Of a stretch of 64,000 nt of DNA, positions 39,101 to 51,349 are shown in pieces. The notes below the pieces were generated by a model. It made no database searches, was not told where the DNA came from, and saw only the letters and a program-made list of their open reading frames with translations. The stretch comes from Siphlonurus alternatus (Eukaryota; Arthropoda; Insecta; Ephemeroptera; Siphlonuridae): the NCBI GenBank assembly GCA_949825025.1, contig OX463778.1:33248616-33312615 (forward strand), in the 5' to 3' direction. Each line of letters opens with the position of its first letter. The first letter of the stretch is position 1. The position numbers were made by a program, and so were the translations under genes.

Positions 39101-39199
39101 TTTTCTACTTACTATAACACTTCTGCTAAGTTTGCTCTTAGCGGAGCCACCGTTTTTATCCCGGGAAGCTCGTGAGGTAAGTTTGGTCAACATTTGCGT

Positions 39200-39226
39200 C
39201 CCCCTCCACCCACCCCCCTTCACCCC
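39200..39226 (-). other. Potential G-quadruplex on minus strand
   Basis: C tracts of 5, 3, 6 and 4 on the + strand have spacers of 4, 1 and 4 bases. They follow a strong donor-like GAG|GTAAGT at 39174-39182 in a GC-richer island. Confidence 0.55.
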
Positions 39227-39482
39227 AGGTGTGGTGGCTGCCGCCTGCCAGTGCCTTTTAGACGCCTAGCATCGCCTACTTCTCACTCGAGTGCCAAGAG
39301 GGAAAAAAATCGAACTTTTGGTGGCAGACGCTTTATATCAAGCATAGAAAAGTAGTATGTGCGAGAGAAAAGTGAAGAAAAATCACTTCAAGTATAAAAT
39401 GTTTTAAAAATCCGCATTTTAAATATTTAAACACACGGGTAAAAAGTATAAAATACCGTAGATTTGGTGCAGTAATTTTGAC

Positions 39483-39524
39483 ATATATATATATATATAT
39501 ATATATATAGATATATATATATAT

Positions 39525-39614
<90 letters not shown>
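39483..39614. repeat. (TA)n microsatellite
   Basis: About 65 TA units with two TAGA interruptions near 39509 and 39525. Confidence 0.98.
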
Positions 39615-39617
<3 letters not shown>

Positions 39618-39741
39618 TGAGTGGAAGAAAAAGAACGGCGAAAAAGAATTTATGTTAGACAGCTGGCCAGGCCTTTTCAGCGTGTGAGATTGTAGTAAGA
39701 TTGCTTGTCTCTTAAATATAAAAAAAGGTGTTGGATTAAGT

Positions 39742-39767
39742 TTAAGCTTATAAATTTATAAGCTTAA
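39742..39767. repeat. 26-bp perfect palindrome
   Basis: TTAAGCTTATAAA is followed directly by its reverse complement without a loop. No surrounding element was identified. Confidence 0.8.
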
Positions 39768-40358
39768 CACTTCCATATTCAAGAGGATGTATTCTAATAT
39801 GCTTGTTTGTTATGATTTTAAAAATATTTGCATTAAGATTCTAAAATTAGTTTTATGTACTTAATTATATCAGATTTGGAACTCCATGTTTCAACACAAA
39901 TATACAGTATATCGTGCATTTTAACTCTTAAAACTTCAAAGCTTATTGAACTTTAAAATCGGAAACAAATTTGAATATATTAAGTTATTCTCTTTTATTT
40001 TAAATTTTGCTTCCATCATTGGTTAATTTTCACCCTATAACTGCATAATTTTTAAATTTAATTTAAACATACGAATAAGTTGCAGTATTTTTCATCATAT
40101 TTATATTCTATTCAAAATGAAAGAAAAATTATGAAATTATTACATTGTTCCAAAGCTGTCTTTAATACGTGATCTAACCCTCCATTCATGAGCCAGTAGA
40201 TGTAGATGGTTGCTAGAAGAAAGGGGGTGAGGGCATGTGCATGCAAACAAGGCAGCGAGTTGCCAACTGACGTACTGTAAATACATCTTGTTACAATTGT
40301 TGTTTCTCGTATCTAGATCTAGTTTGAAATCCGTTGATGTATTGAATATCAGTGTTAT

Positions 40359-40510
40359 AGTACACTCGTCTCCTTGGAAAATTTCCTACTTGCAGCCTTG
40401 TTAATCACCATGAGCTGTGTTATTCTTATGGGGATCGAATGGTGATAATTAATCACTGATTATATAACAAGGCCGCAAAGGGAAATTTTCCGAGGCGACG
40501 ATTGTACTTC
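40359..40510. mobile_element. Hairpin MITE-like element
   Basis: The left arm GTACACTCGTCTCCTTGG, AAAATTTCC and GCAGCCTTGTTA is matched by the reverse complement of the right arm (TAACAAGGCCGC, GGAAATTTTCCGAGG, CGACGATTGTAC). ATCACCAT / ATGGTGAT pair nearer the centre. Ends and target duplication are not resolved, and it may extend to about 40521. Confidence 0.6.
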
Positions 40511-42278
40511 TATATTACTCAGCATATAACTGTTCTGTGTTACAGATGCGATCATATAAAATCAAAATGCAAATTTTGCTTCAAAGTTCCAAAACTATAA
40601 ACTTTATTTTTCACTTTTTAAACACAATATCCACTAAAAAATACAAGTAAAAATATATATTTATGCCTAAGATTCTAAATTTTTCCTTTAATAAAAATTT
40701 TTACACATAATAAATGCAAATAATTTATTAAATGCCCATCAGCAAGTACTAAAAATTTCCATAAATTACACATTAAATACAAAAAGTTGTGTTCGAATGT
40801 AACATAAAGAGTGTTGGTTATCTTGTGTTGCTAATGAATAGCAGGAGCAAGCTGAGGTCACAACTCGTCTGACCGGCTTGGCGAACACCCGACCATCAAT
40901 CGTTGTGATCCGAACGACTGCAGCCATCTGCTACGTCAAAACCCATTAAGTGACGACCAGGACACACCCTGGGACCAAGTTTAATTGTTCTCCAAAAAAT
41001 ATTCACATACTAAAATTATTAACAAACTTTTTTTTACTTCTAAATACCTTGTTTATATTTTTTTTTATAAGTATAAAAACGTTACAACATTATAGGTATC
41101 TAAAAAGTAAATCTCTGACAATAAATTTAACAGTTTCTATCACACATCTTTTAACTAATGATTCAAGTATAGAATACCTTATAATGAACTCTGAAGAAGC
41201 TAACATTTATGCTCTATACCTTATCTTATACATAAAGAATAGCTCTTTTCTTTTTTTTCGTTGTAGCTTCCTTAAAAAAAAAAAAAAAAAAACATTTTAT
41301 AAAAATCTATGGATCTTTTTTTCAGCAATACATTGAAATTTAATTTATAACATATTAAATGTTTTAAATATAATAATCTATTGAGAAATATTTTGTAAAA
41401 AGTAGTATTTTTTTCACAAGATAAAGAATTAATGAAGTGATATTCCCAGAAACATAAAAAATTAAATAATGTACGTATGTTGAAAAAAAAAAAATAAATA
41501 AATAAAAAAAATCTCACTATAAGAAAGGAGTGACAGTTTTTGTATCCAGTACTGTACCCTTCCGTGCTTTAGGAGTATTAAAGTTTATAATGGGCGTTGA
41601 ATTGAGAGCACAGTGGCGCCATAAAGATACTTATAATACTCGACCCAACTCCCCCCCCCCCCTCCTCCAGAACGGCGAGCGATCATTGATTAATTTCTTC
41701 AGTAATGATTCATTGGTTCTCCGTCTCACGACACCATTTCACCTACCTGAAATAAAAAAAGGTTGTATTTACCTGCATGACTACAGTATATCTTTTTAAT
41801 GAATAATTAATGTAGTTATATGTCACAACGTTTTTTTATATATTGAAATCATGTAGGATTATAAAGTATAATTTTATTTCAATTTATTGTACTTGAGATT
41901 TATTTTATATAAATGCACTCAAATATAAATGCAATATATTCCAATTAGATTTTTAATATATAATTTTATAAATCATGTTTAACAGCTGGAAATTTGTATA
42001 TTTTAATGCTCTCTTTTGCTAGATATTACATCATATTAACAGTAAATATTCAAGTGGAGGATGAAATAGTTGCAAGTATAAGCTACGTGATTCATATCAA
42101 TTAGTTTAAAAAATGCAACAGATTTAATTTATGACGTCATCTGAAATTATCGTGAACTCCAATGTAGGAGGCGCCACCAAGACAAGAAGATTCTTCTTGA
42201 GACAGCCAGCCAATGTAACTAACAGCACCACTCGAGTTGCAGAGTCTTAACTTTGATCTGGCCCTCGGTGAATGAGTG

Positions 42279-42393
<115 letters not shown>

Positions 42394-45300
42394 TCCTCTT
42401 TTGTAGTTAAACATAAAAGAAAACATAAGTATGATAAGAACAATCATACATAATCTATTAACAAACCTATTTATAAATTCTATGCTGCATGCTTGTTATA
42501 TTATAAAAAAAAGCTTACAAGTAAATTATTAATAATTGCAACATTTTTTTTATAATAAAACAATTTATTTTAATTTAGCTCATTAGAAAAATGTTTTTTT
42601 TTTCTTAATCTATTACGACATACTACTTATTCAACCAATTATGTTAAACGATTTGCTTATGATGTTTACATGCTACATTTTTACATTAATAATTCACTGA
42701 CTTCAAATCTGAAATATTACGTATTTAATTCAATGACAACTTTACAACATATGTTTACAACATTTAGCATCACACCATGTGCGACATTTGTAATATTATT
42801 TTGATAATTTTTTTTAAACAGCTGTAGACAAAAAATTGTCACATCATAATATAATAAATGTAAGTTGTTGCAACTTGAAGTTTCGTCGTTCACTTTTACA
42901 GCGTTCAATAAGACAGTAATATCTCCAAGGAAAAAAAGTATTCTAATTTTCACATAAACAATAAATTAAACAATATGTTCATTAACACACAATTAAATGA
43001 GGCAGTAATTAGATATGTTAATTTCCTATACAGAAGGTTCATTCAATTCTTCATGAATCAATTGTGTATGTATACAAACATACCAAATTTAAATGCTCAA
43101 TATTATATTTTTTTTGTAGTTTTTAATTGTTGTTGTGTTATTTATACTAACAATGTAGTTTAGATTCTATACTTAACGTATAAAAAAATGGGTAAATAAA
43201 AAATATAACTGTATATTTACAAATAACTACACGTTTATACAGTACTATATTGTATTACACTCTGCATGTTATATCATACCACACACATACATATAACATG
43301 TTGTTATGAGATATATAATTTGAATAAGTGAATATGCTGCTTGTATATACGGGTGGCATAAAATGAGAGTAATATTTTTTTTATAGAGGTGTGTGTTTAT
43401 ATATAAAAAAAGAAGAACTTTAACGTTGATTGTTGGCATTTTGCCATGTGTATATATACCCATGTTGTGTGTGACCCGAAGTAATCTTGTCTAATGGAGG
43501 TCTACCCCTTCTCAATCATCCCTCTCTCTCTCTGTCTTCTTATCGTGTCCCACTCCACTAATTTTTTTAACAAGTTTATATCAAGTAAAGATTTATCCAA
43601 CATAGAAAAATTCTTAAACTTTTTATATAAAAATACATCTTAAAATTTAAATTTTCAATCCTAAATTTCAAAACATTATTTTTTATTTGAAATTTACATA
43701 AAACCCATGAATATATATTTTTTAAATGAATGTTAAAAATAAAATAATGTTATCTTTACTATAAATTTTCTTAATAAAAAAAAGTCTTATAATAATTTAA
43801 ATTTTATGACTCTATTATTAAGTAAAAAGATTAATAGTTAATAATAATGTTAAAAATAAAAAAGAGTATAATAAACGCATCATTGTATGTAATCAACTTC
43901 AAGGCTCGTTATTTGAGGTTACAAATGAGATAATTCGGACTCTCAGCGTGCTACCTCCATCATCGGTAGCGGTGGTTTGACCTGCGGTAATTTTGTGGCA
44001 AGCTTTATAAACGTCAAGTTAACCAACCTTACAACGAGAGCTAGTTGGCAACATTGCAGGAACACATAATCGTATTATTAACAACATTAATTTAAAAATA
44101 CAACAAGTTATAGTGGCACCAAGCATTTACAATTTATTTTATGTATAATATAATGATATTATAATGACTATACACAATAGTTTATATAACATGAAGGTAT
44201 AATAGTTTAAAACTTTTTTTATTAATAATCTATTATAAAAAGATAAATTGTTATTAATCTTGATTTATTAAAAAAAAATTTTTCTTAATATTTTTATATA
44301 TCTTGATTAATTGATGTTTTATATAAAAAAAAAAAGTAAAAATGTTCTGTCTTTTGCAGAGAAACACATTAAAAGTTACTTTTTCATATTTACCTCAGTA
44401 AATCAAAATTCTCAGCTTAAAAGATTAAATTCTTTAAATGTACTTGACGGATGCTTACGTCTTTATATTCAAGCTTGTGCATGTTACATTGTTGCATATG
44501 TATGTGAGCTTGATGTAATTTAATCACGGCAAATGCAAGTAAGTTACTTGCAGCTATCAAAACCATAAAACACGTACCTACACGCAGTTGTAACTTTTGC
44601 CGCCCGATGGAGCGACCATCCTTTATACACCAATGTATTGCGGAACAGCATGTTTAAGGCGCGTAAAACTTTCAAATTTTAATCGATAATATTAATTTAT
44701 TCTAATATACAAAGATAATGCTAATACTTTTTAAAGATCATAATCCAACTTTAATATGTTATTATGATAATGATTTGACATATGACTTGGTTTAAACGGA
44801 ACAATGCAATGTACTTCCGCAACCCAACTAAATAATGTACGCAGTTTGATTAATTCGAGATGGTAATTTTTTTCTTTTTAAACATTAAAAAACACAGAAT
44901 TGTATAGAATAATATATAGAGCTAAAACAACAACTATTGTTTTGTTATAAAGAATACATATAATTATTTAAAATTAACGGTGTGTATTTCAACGTTAAAA
45001 AAAAAACACATTTTTTTCTTTATGTATGAAAACTATATAAAATATTACCCACATTGTAACAATGCGTTTTATTTTTCAGACAATTTTATTATACAATATT
45101 TTTTCATATTTTTTAGTATAGTCTGTACAGCTTAAGAATATTACTTCATAAAGAATGCTTGGCTTGCTCTTAACGACAAAGCTTATTGCATTTATATATG
45201 GGAGTTTTATGAGAAATATTTCTACTATGCAGCTTAAAAAAAAAAACTTAATACAAACACTGTAAACTATATCGTGAAGTGTTCCGGTGTATATAAAAAA

Positions 45301-45488
45301 TATATGTTGTAGTTCTAGCTCGGTAGCTAACTTCATATAATATATAATACTTGTCGCATAGTTTATATCGGAAATGTGAATTGCAATTTCATATCTACTG
45401 AAGGCAAAATTTACGTTCAATATTATATTTTTTAACTTTTTTTTATCCAATTAACTTTATAAAAGATCATAATAAAATACAAGTGTCA

Positions 45489-45490
<2 letters not shown>

Positions 45491-45568
<78 letters not shown>
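45491..45568. repeat. (TA)n microsatellite
   Basis: About 39 uninterrupted TA units. Confidence 0.98.
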
Positions 45569-45570
<2 letters not shown>

Positions 45571-48500
45571 CAAAAAGAAAATTTTAACAACACAAATTAT
45601 ATAAATAGAATATTCAGCCTAATCCAAGGAAACCATAAAACACTAACAGGTATGCCAACTAATGCAAATGTAATGGTTTAAAGATATATAAGGGGACAAA
45701 GAGGCCAAAGAGGGTGTGAGCAAAGAAATTACATTTAGAGAGTTTTAAAAGTGACGCATATTATTCTATATTTTTGCTAAGAGTGCTGTATAATTTTAAA
45801 ATCTGCGACACTATTTTAATTGAATTAATAATGAGCTCGAATCACGAAAAATACTATAGAACTTTCTTACTGGCACTAACCGCTATATACAGTATAGTGA
45901 GGAACCTGGATATTTTCTAAAGTTAAATAATTTCTCCGGGAATCGTTCCAATTATAATATAATTATGTATGATTGCAAAAAGTTGCAATTTTTTATGAAA
46001 AAATAGCAAAATGTGAATCATGAAAAACTTTTTTTTCTGTAATTTAAAATAAAATTGAAGGTAAGTTATCGATACCAGATGCATGGATTTTATTTGCATT
46101 TTATAAAAAAAAAACGTAATTTTATTCCAATTTTATTTCGATCATAGGCTGTAGACATCTTGTCTTTGAACCCACTCCCTTCATATAGAAATTCGCAATC
46201 TCAATATTACTAGACAGATATATCCTTGCAAGATTCATGCATCAAATTTATAACTTAAAATTTTAATCCATTAAAAAGACATCTATCTATATAAATGGAA
46301 TATTAACTTAATATTAAAAAAAAATACTTATAAAGTAGAGTTAATAAATTAAATAACTAATTATAATTATAATTATAACTTTATTTATATCTGTCATATA
46401 TATAATATATCGTAAAATGAAATATCACATACAGATAGCTCTAATATTAATTTGTGGAATGGAAGCTAGGAAGCTTTTGAGTCTCCTAGCATACAACATT
46501 TCTCAGGTGTTACAAACAGCCATCAGGGGATTGTGCGAGTAGGAGGAGATATTGACTATAATAATCTAGAGTGTATGAGCTCTGTTAAAAGACAGACTTT
46601 CCTGGTATTAGAAACCCAATAAGGAATTGCTTACCTAGAAATTCGTCTACCATGTTGTTGGTCATTACCCAGCCTTGACAAAATCTCATTATTTCAAGTA
46701 TTTACCTTGACTCCCACAGAAAGACTTATCTCCACTTAACCACAATAATAGGAAACATGTGATAATGGAAGTCCACTTAAATCCACTGACATCCTAATCC
46801 TTGTGTGGTATGGTAAACACAGTTAAGCCTTCTTTGTGTGTTTCGATTTCTCACTCATTCATGCGAACAATTCAAAGCATCCATGCCGAGTATATATATT
46901 ACAGCAGCCATATTATACACGTATATAAATCGCCCAGAGAGGGTGGAAGGGGGAGGAAGAAGGCTAGAAGCTGAGGTAATCGATAGATGGTGCATGGTAG
47001 AGCAAGGTCCTTCACCCCCAAACCCTCTCAACCTCCATCTCATTATTGAACTTTTAGTACAGTAATTTATTTATTTTTTAAATTATTATTATTTTAAAAA
47101 GTTTTCATTTTCAAATAAATGCTAAATAGACAATATGAAGTGGAAAATTTTTCACAAAATTGATTTTCAAAATTTGTTTATTTATTTGGTTGCCATCATT
47201 TTCATTACTTTTTAGAGTTTTTAGAAAATAATTTATACTGTTGGCTATATATAGGCTCAGATTAGGCTATATTTATTATGAAATATTCTATTATTTTTTT
47301 AATTTTCTTGAAAACAGACATAATATTACACATATTATTACACAAAATCGTACAGAGTTTGGAGAATTCATAAAAGGGTATCGTCAGTTTAAAATAGGTA
47401 AATCTGCAACAAGATGGCAAAACACATTTAAAAATATTTCTTTCTAATAGATTAACAAATTATGGCTATAAGGAAAATTATAAATAAGAAAAGACTTAAA
47501 TTGCAAAATTGCAATAAAAACGTTAAAACAGTAGCAATCTGGACATTTTTTTAAGGAGTGGTTTTTTATATTGATTTAATGATTAAGAATAATTCATTCA
47601 AAAGTTTCTTTTGATAGACTTTTGACAATGACAACATTTTTTTTTCACACTTTTCTTTCAACTATTTTAAATGTAATAAATTTGTCAAAGTCATTTAAAA
47701 AAGAAAACTTTTTTTTTTTAACAACACCTAATTTTAAAAGTAATGATTGACCGGTGTTATTTTTTTCTAATACTATTATAGCTTTAAAAAGAAAAATATT
47801 TTATTTTTTCTCTTATTAGGGTGAGTAAGACATTGTTTAAACGTATTGTAAAAATAGAAGCTTAGGGATAATAAGTGTCTACTTAGCTGGGCTAGGGAAG
47901 GCTGTTACGTCGTGGGTATACAAGAGACAGCTGGAGTGATGTAAGACAGCCTTCTCTCTTTGGAATGTGGCAGCATAAAGATGTACACTTCGTGCAGTAA
48001 ATCTTTACCATGTCATAAGGTTCATTATGTAATACTAAAACGTAGAGAGAATGAAAGATCTGTTACGAAAATTTATTTGTCTTCTTTTTGCAGCATTGTT
48101 GAAATTTTCTAAAAGCCTAAGAGAAAGATGGAGATGTTAAGGAAGTATTCCCTAGACTTTGCAATTATGTGAGTTAAAACGCCTGGAGGAACCAAATACC
48201 TACACCATGATAGCTCTCAACACTAGAAAACCAACTTTTGATACACTTAGATTAATGTAATGTCTTCATTTGGAAGTAATCAAAAATTAAAAAATTAATT
48301 TATTTTGCAGAGGTTGTTATTAAAAAATTATAACCATTTATAGTTTCAAAGCTAATATGACGTCTAGTGGACGAAATGTAGTACTTATGATATGAATTTT
48401 AAACAAATTTAACTATAGCCTACTACTCACATGCTTTTGTTTCACTTTGCCAAAAACATCACAAGACTGCAGAGAGTTCCCAGAATTTATAATAAAATTT

Positions 48501-48602
48501 ATATTTTAATATGTTTAACAAGCAATCAATTTTAACATAAGAACACATGTAGAATAATTTTATTATGTTAAAACATAAATTTACACTTTATTTTTGTACT
48601 AA

Positions 48603-48745
<143 letters not shown>

Positions 48746-49690
48746 AGGTTATTTCTTTATTACACAAAAACTTTTACATATATTTTACTTTAAAAAAAAT
48801 AATTAAAAAGATTTAGTAAGTTTACTTTAAAACAACTTAATCTTGATATTTTTGGAATTACAAACAAAATTTCTTTCATTTTATATAGTTAAAATAAACA
48901 AATGAAAATGCTTGAAATTTTGTTTGTTTATGTAGACCGTATAGGAGAGGCCTCAGCTTGACTAGCACGCTTTACTTAGAGGAGCTGCTGGCAACTGTTT
49001 TGTCCCTGATGACGTGATTAATTTCCATCGTCACTGTGCGTGCCCCCCGTGCGTGCAACAACCCTTCTGTAGGCTCCGTGATTATGAAACGCAAGTCATG
49101 TGCGTAAAAGTGTGATATTTTATTAACATTTGGTAGTTTTGCATCGTGAATTTTTTTAATAGAAATAATTTTTCTTTGAGGTTGAAGTCATTTTTGCAAT
49201 ACGTGCCATATGTGATGATGAGAAAATAAAGTAATTTTCATATTTTTGTACATAATTTATAATTTAATCATAAGACGCTATATAATTTAAAGAACAAGAA
49301 TAAACATAACAATTATTCCTATAAATTGATTCATAGCATTTATTTTGTTTTAAAAATGTTATTACTAGTGAATTATAAAAATCAGGGACACTACACATAC
49401 CAAAAGAAAACAATACTCAAAATAAAGCATGATAATTTCTTTGTAAAAATTTATAGATCATAATCAAAATTTGATCACTAATAATTTAAAAGATTCTTTA
49501 TAAAATTGTGTGTTTTAGTTTCTATTGTCTAATAATTTTCTGTTGCGCGGGAGAATTTTCTTTGTCATAAAATCGTTTCTATTATACGAGAGTTTAAGCT
49601 CCTCAATAATCCTACTAAAAATATACGACTGTTGAAACTATCACATTTAAGAAGAGATTCTACAGTTGTTAGAAACATAGAGAGGAAAAG

Positions 49691-49808
<118 letters not shown>

Positions 49809-49859
49809 GGGAGACTAGGGGGTGATACTGAAATGTGTGCTTGCTGAACTATAAAAAGT

Positions 49860-50050
49860 CTTGTTTTGTTTCCTCACAGCGACAGCCCCGGTGTAAACAC
49901 CATTCATTGTTAGGACTGAGCCGGGCCGACACGACGAGGCTGGTGCTCCTCCGACCCCCCGAGCGACGCCCCCCGCTCCCACCTGCCGCCTCCGATATCT
50001 ATAAACATCGCTGCGTTAGAGCGAGCTCTTGGTGCATGCAGCCAGCCTAG
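49860..50050 (+). promoter_or_regulatory. GC-rich island with TATAAA, possible promoter or enhancer
   Basis: The stretch is strongly GC-rich (GAGCCGGGCC, GACCCCCCGAGCG) and follows a long GA tract. TATAAA occurs at 50000-50005, and an acceptor-like TTTCCTCACAG ends at 49878. It lies 0.9 kb upstream of Ddr exon 2. A 71-codon frame crosses it without recognisable domains. Whether it is an alternative promoter, an enhancer or an unrelated exon cannot be settled from sequence. Confidence 0.3.
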
Positions 50051-50925
50051 AGGATTTTCGTAATAAACGTTTATAGCTGCTGGATCAATTTCTAATAAAT
50101 TAAATATCATCTTACTCGTGACCAGACGTAACTGATTACATTAGATTAGAAAAAAGGTCTGCTGGAAATATATGGAGGAAGAAAAGTTACATTTTCTAAA
50201 AACTTTTGAAGCATTGCTACATACCATATAGAAATTCTCTCATATATACCTTACAAAACTTCTATTTTTATTCAGCGATTGACTACTGGCACTTGCATAT
50301 CATATTATGTTTTCAATGTTTAAATTTTCACTTAATTTCACATTACTATCAATTTCGTATCGATACATTTTCTCCATGTTATACTATTCAAAACATCACA
50401 CTGTTAAGACCTAGAGCAAGCTATTTAACATTAATATTTAAGTCTTTTCCCTCTAGGTTTAGTCGAAATATGGATTTGTGATATATTTGTGATGCGATTT
50501 TGGGGGATTTTCCCATTCGAAAATATCCACCATTGACAATCTTGTGATATTTTTCTGGATTTGTGCCAGACGCTTTGAATCGATCTTCTATTTTTATTCT
50601 CACAAAAGGCAGGTAAACAACTAATTAATTCATAGTGTAAGTTGTTTAAACAATCCATTGAATTATTATCATAATATAGAGACAAAAACAGACACTGAAA
50701 ATTTCCATGAATGACTCACTGAACGTGGGTAGTATACTGCAATGTTCTATTAAGAAATTATCGAAATTATCTCCAATTATCTTTACTTATTTAAACAAAC
50801 GCTCGAAATTTCAGCACACCCTATGTTGAACACGTGTTTGTGACTTAGTTTTTGTTTCACAGTTTACCTCATTAAAGTTGTTAGCAAAATGTGGCTAGCT
50901 CCTCTCCCGCGGAGAACACGTGTCG

Positions 50926-50951
50926 TGACGTCACTGATCTTTGTGTTGCAG
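50926..50951 (+). promoter_or_regulatory. Exon 2 splice-acceptor region with TGACGTCA
   Basis: TGACGTCA (50926-50933) abuts a branchpoint-like CTGAT and the acceptor TTTGTGTTGCAG. The pyrimidine tract is short and broken by G bases, so this acceptor may be weak. Confidence 0.5.
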
Positions 50952-51057
50952 CAAACTGCAGGACGGCTCTTGGGATGGAAGATGGACGGATTCCAGACGC
51001 GGACATCACCGCAAGCTCAGCTTACGACTCCGGTAGCGTCGGCTCGCAGCACGGCAG
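50952..51057 (+). CDS. Ddr: Discoidin-domain receptor, second coding exon (start of discoidin domain)
   Basis: This 106-bp exon lies between acceptor ...TTTGTGTTGCAG (AG at 50950-50951) and donor GTGAGA at 51058. Read in phase 1 from exon 1 it encodes A-N-C-R-T-ALGMEDGRIPD-ADITASSAYDSG-SVGSQHG and ends in phase 2 within an Arg/Ser codon. The opening Cys, the ALGM block and the acidic-DITASS block are the N-terminal signature of the discoidin domain of collagen-binding DDR receptor tyrosine kinases; in known members the Cys forms the disulfide closing the domain. Base composition is much richer in GC than the surrounding intron. The following exon should carry the GAWCP-like motif; I did not find it between 51058 and 64000, so it lies outside. 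A 72-codon frame from ATG 50889 overlaps in another frame and is a shadow. The receptor is a surface collagen receptor kinase by family knowledge; the kinase is not in the window. Confidence 0.9.
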
Positions 51058-51212
51058 GTGAGACCACAGATATTCAATACCTTGATAGACGTCCGGGTTG
51101 CAAATGAACAGTTTATAATACGACAGTTTGCACTTTCCCCACAGTGATGAAGTTTTCAAGTACTTGACAAATGTTACGTACTACCCCCTTTTTTTTCGAT
51201 GAACTTCCCTAA

Positions 51213-51349
51213 AGCCGGTATTATATAACGATACAATTTTTTATACAATTTTTACTTGCAAGAAAATTGCATCTCGATGCAAACAAATGGAGTTTAAGTT
51301 TTCTTGTAAGGAAAAATTGTACGCAAAATTGTATCGTGTAATACCTGCT
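51213..51349. mobile_element. MITE family B, copy 2 (TAA flanks)
   Basis: It shares AGCCGGTATTA, ACGATACAATTTTT and TTTTCTTGTAAGGAAAAATTG with the copy at 31378-31531 but is shorter (137 bp) and more diverged. TAA flanks both ends (51210-51212, 51350-51352). It sits 155 bp downstream of the Ddr exon 2 donor. An insertion this close to a splice site could affect RNA folding, although it is old enough to have lost arm identity. Confidence 0.8.

Noticed and set aside
39142..39176. 35-bp mini-exon before the strong donor GAG|GTAAGT at 39177
   Set aside because: Its length is not a multiple of three, so it would break the Ddr frame between exons 1 and 2. An alternative-promoter leader remains possible but unsupported.
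50889..51107. 72-codon frame starting at ATG 50889 across Ddr exon 2
   Set aside because: It is in a different frame from the discoidin match and runs through both splice sites; it is a shadow of the exon.
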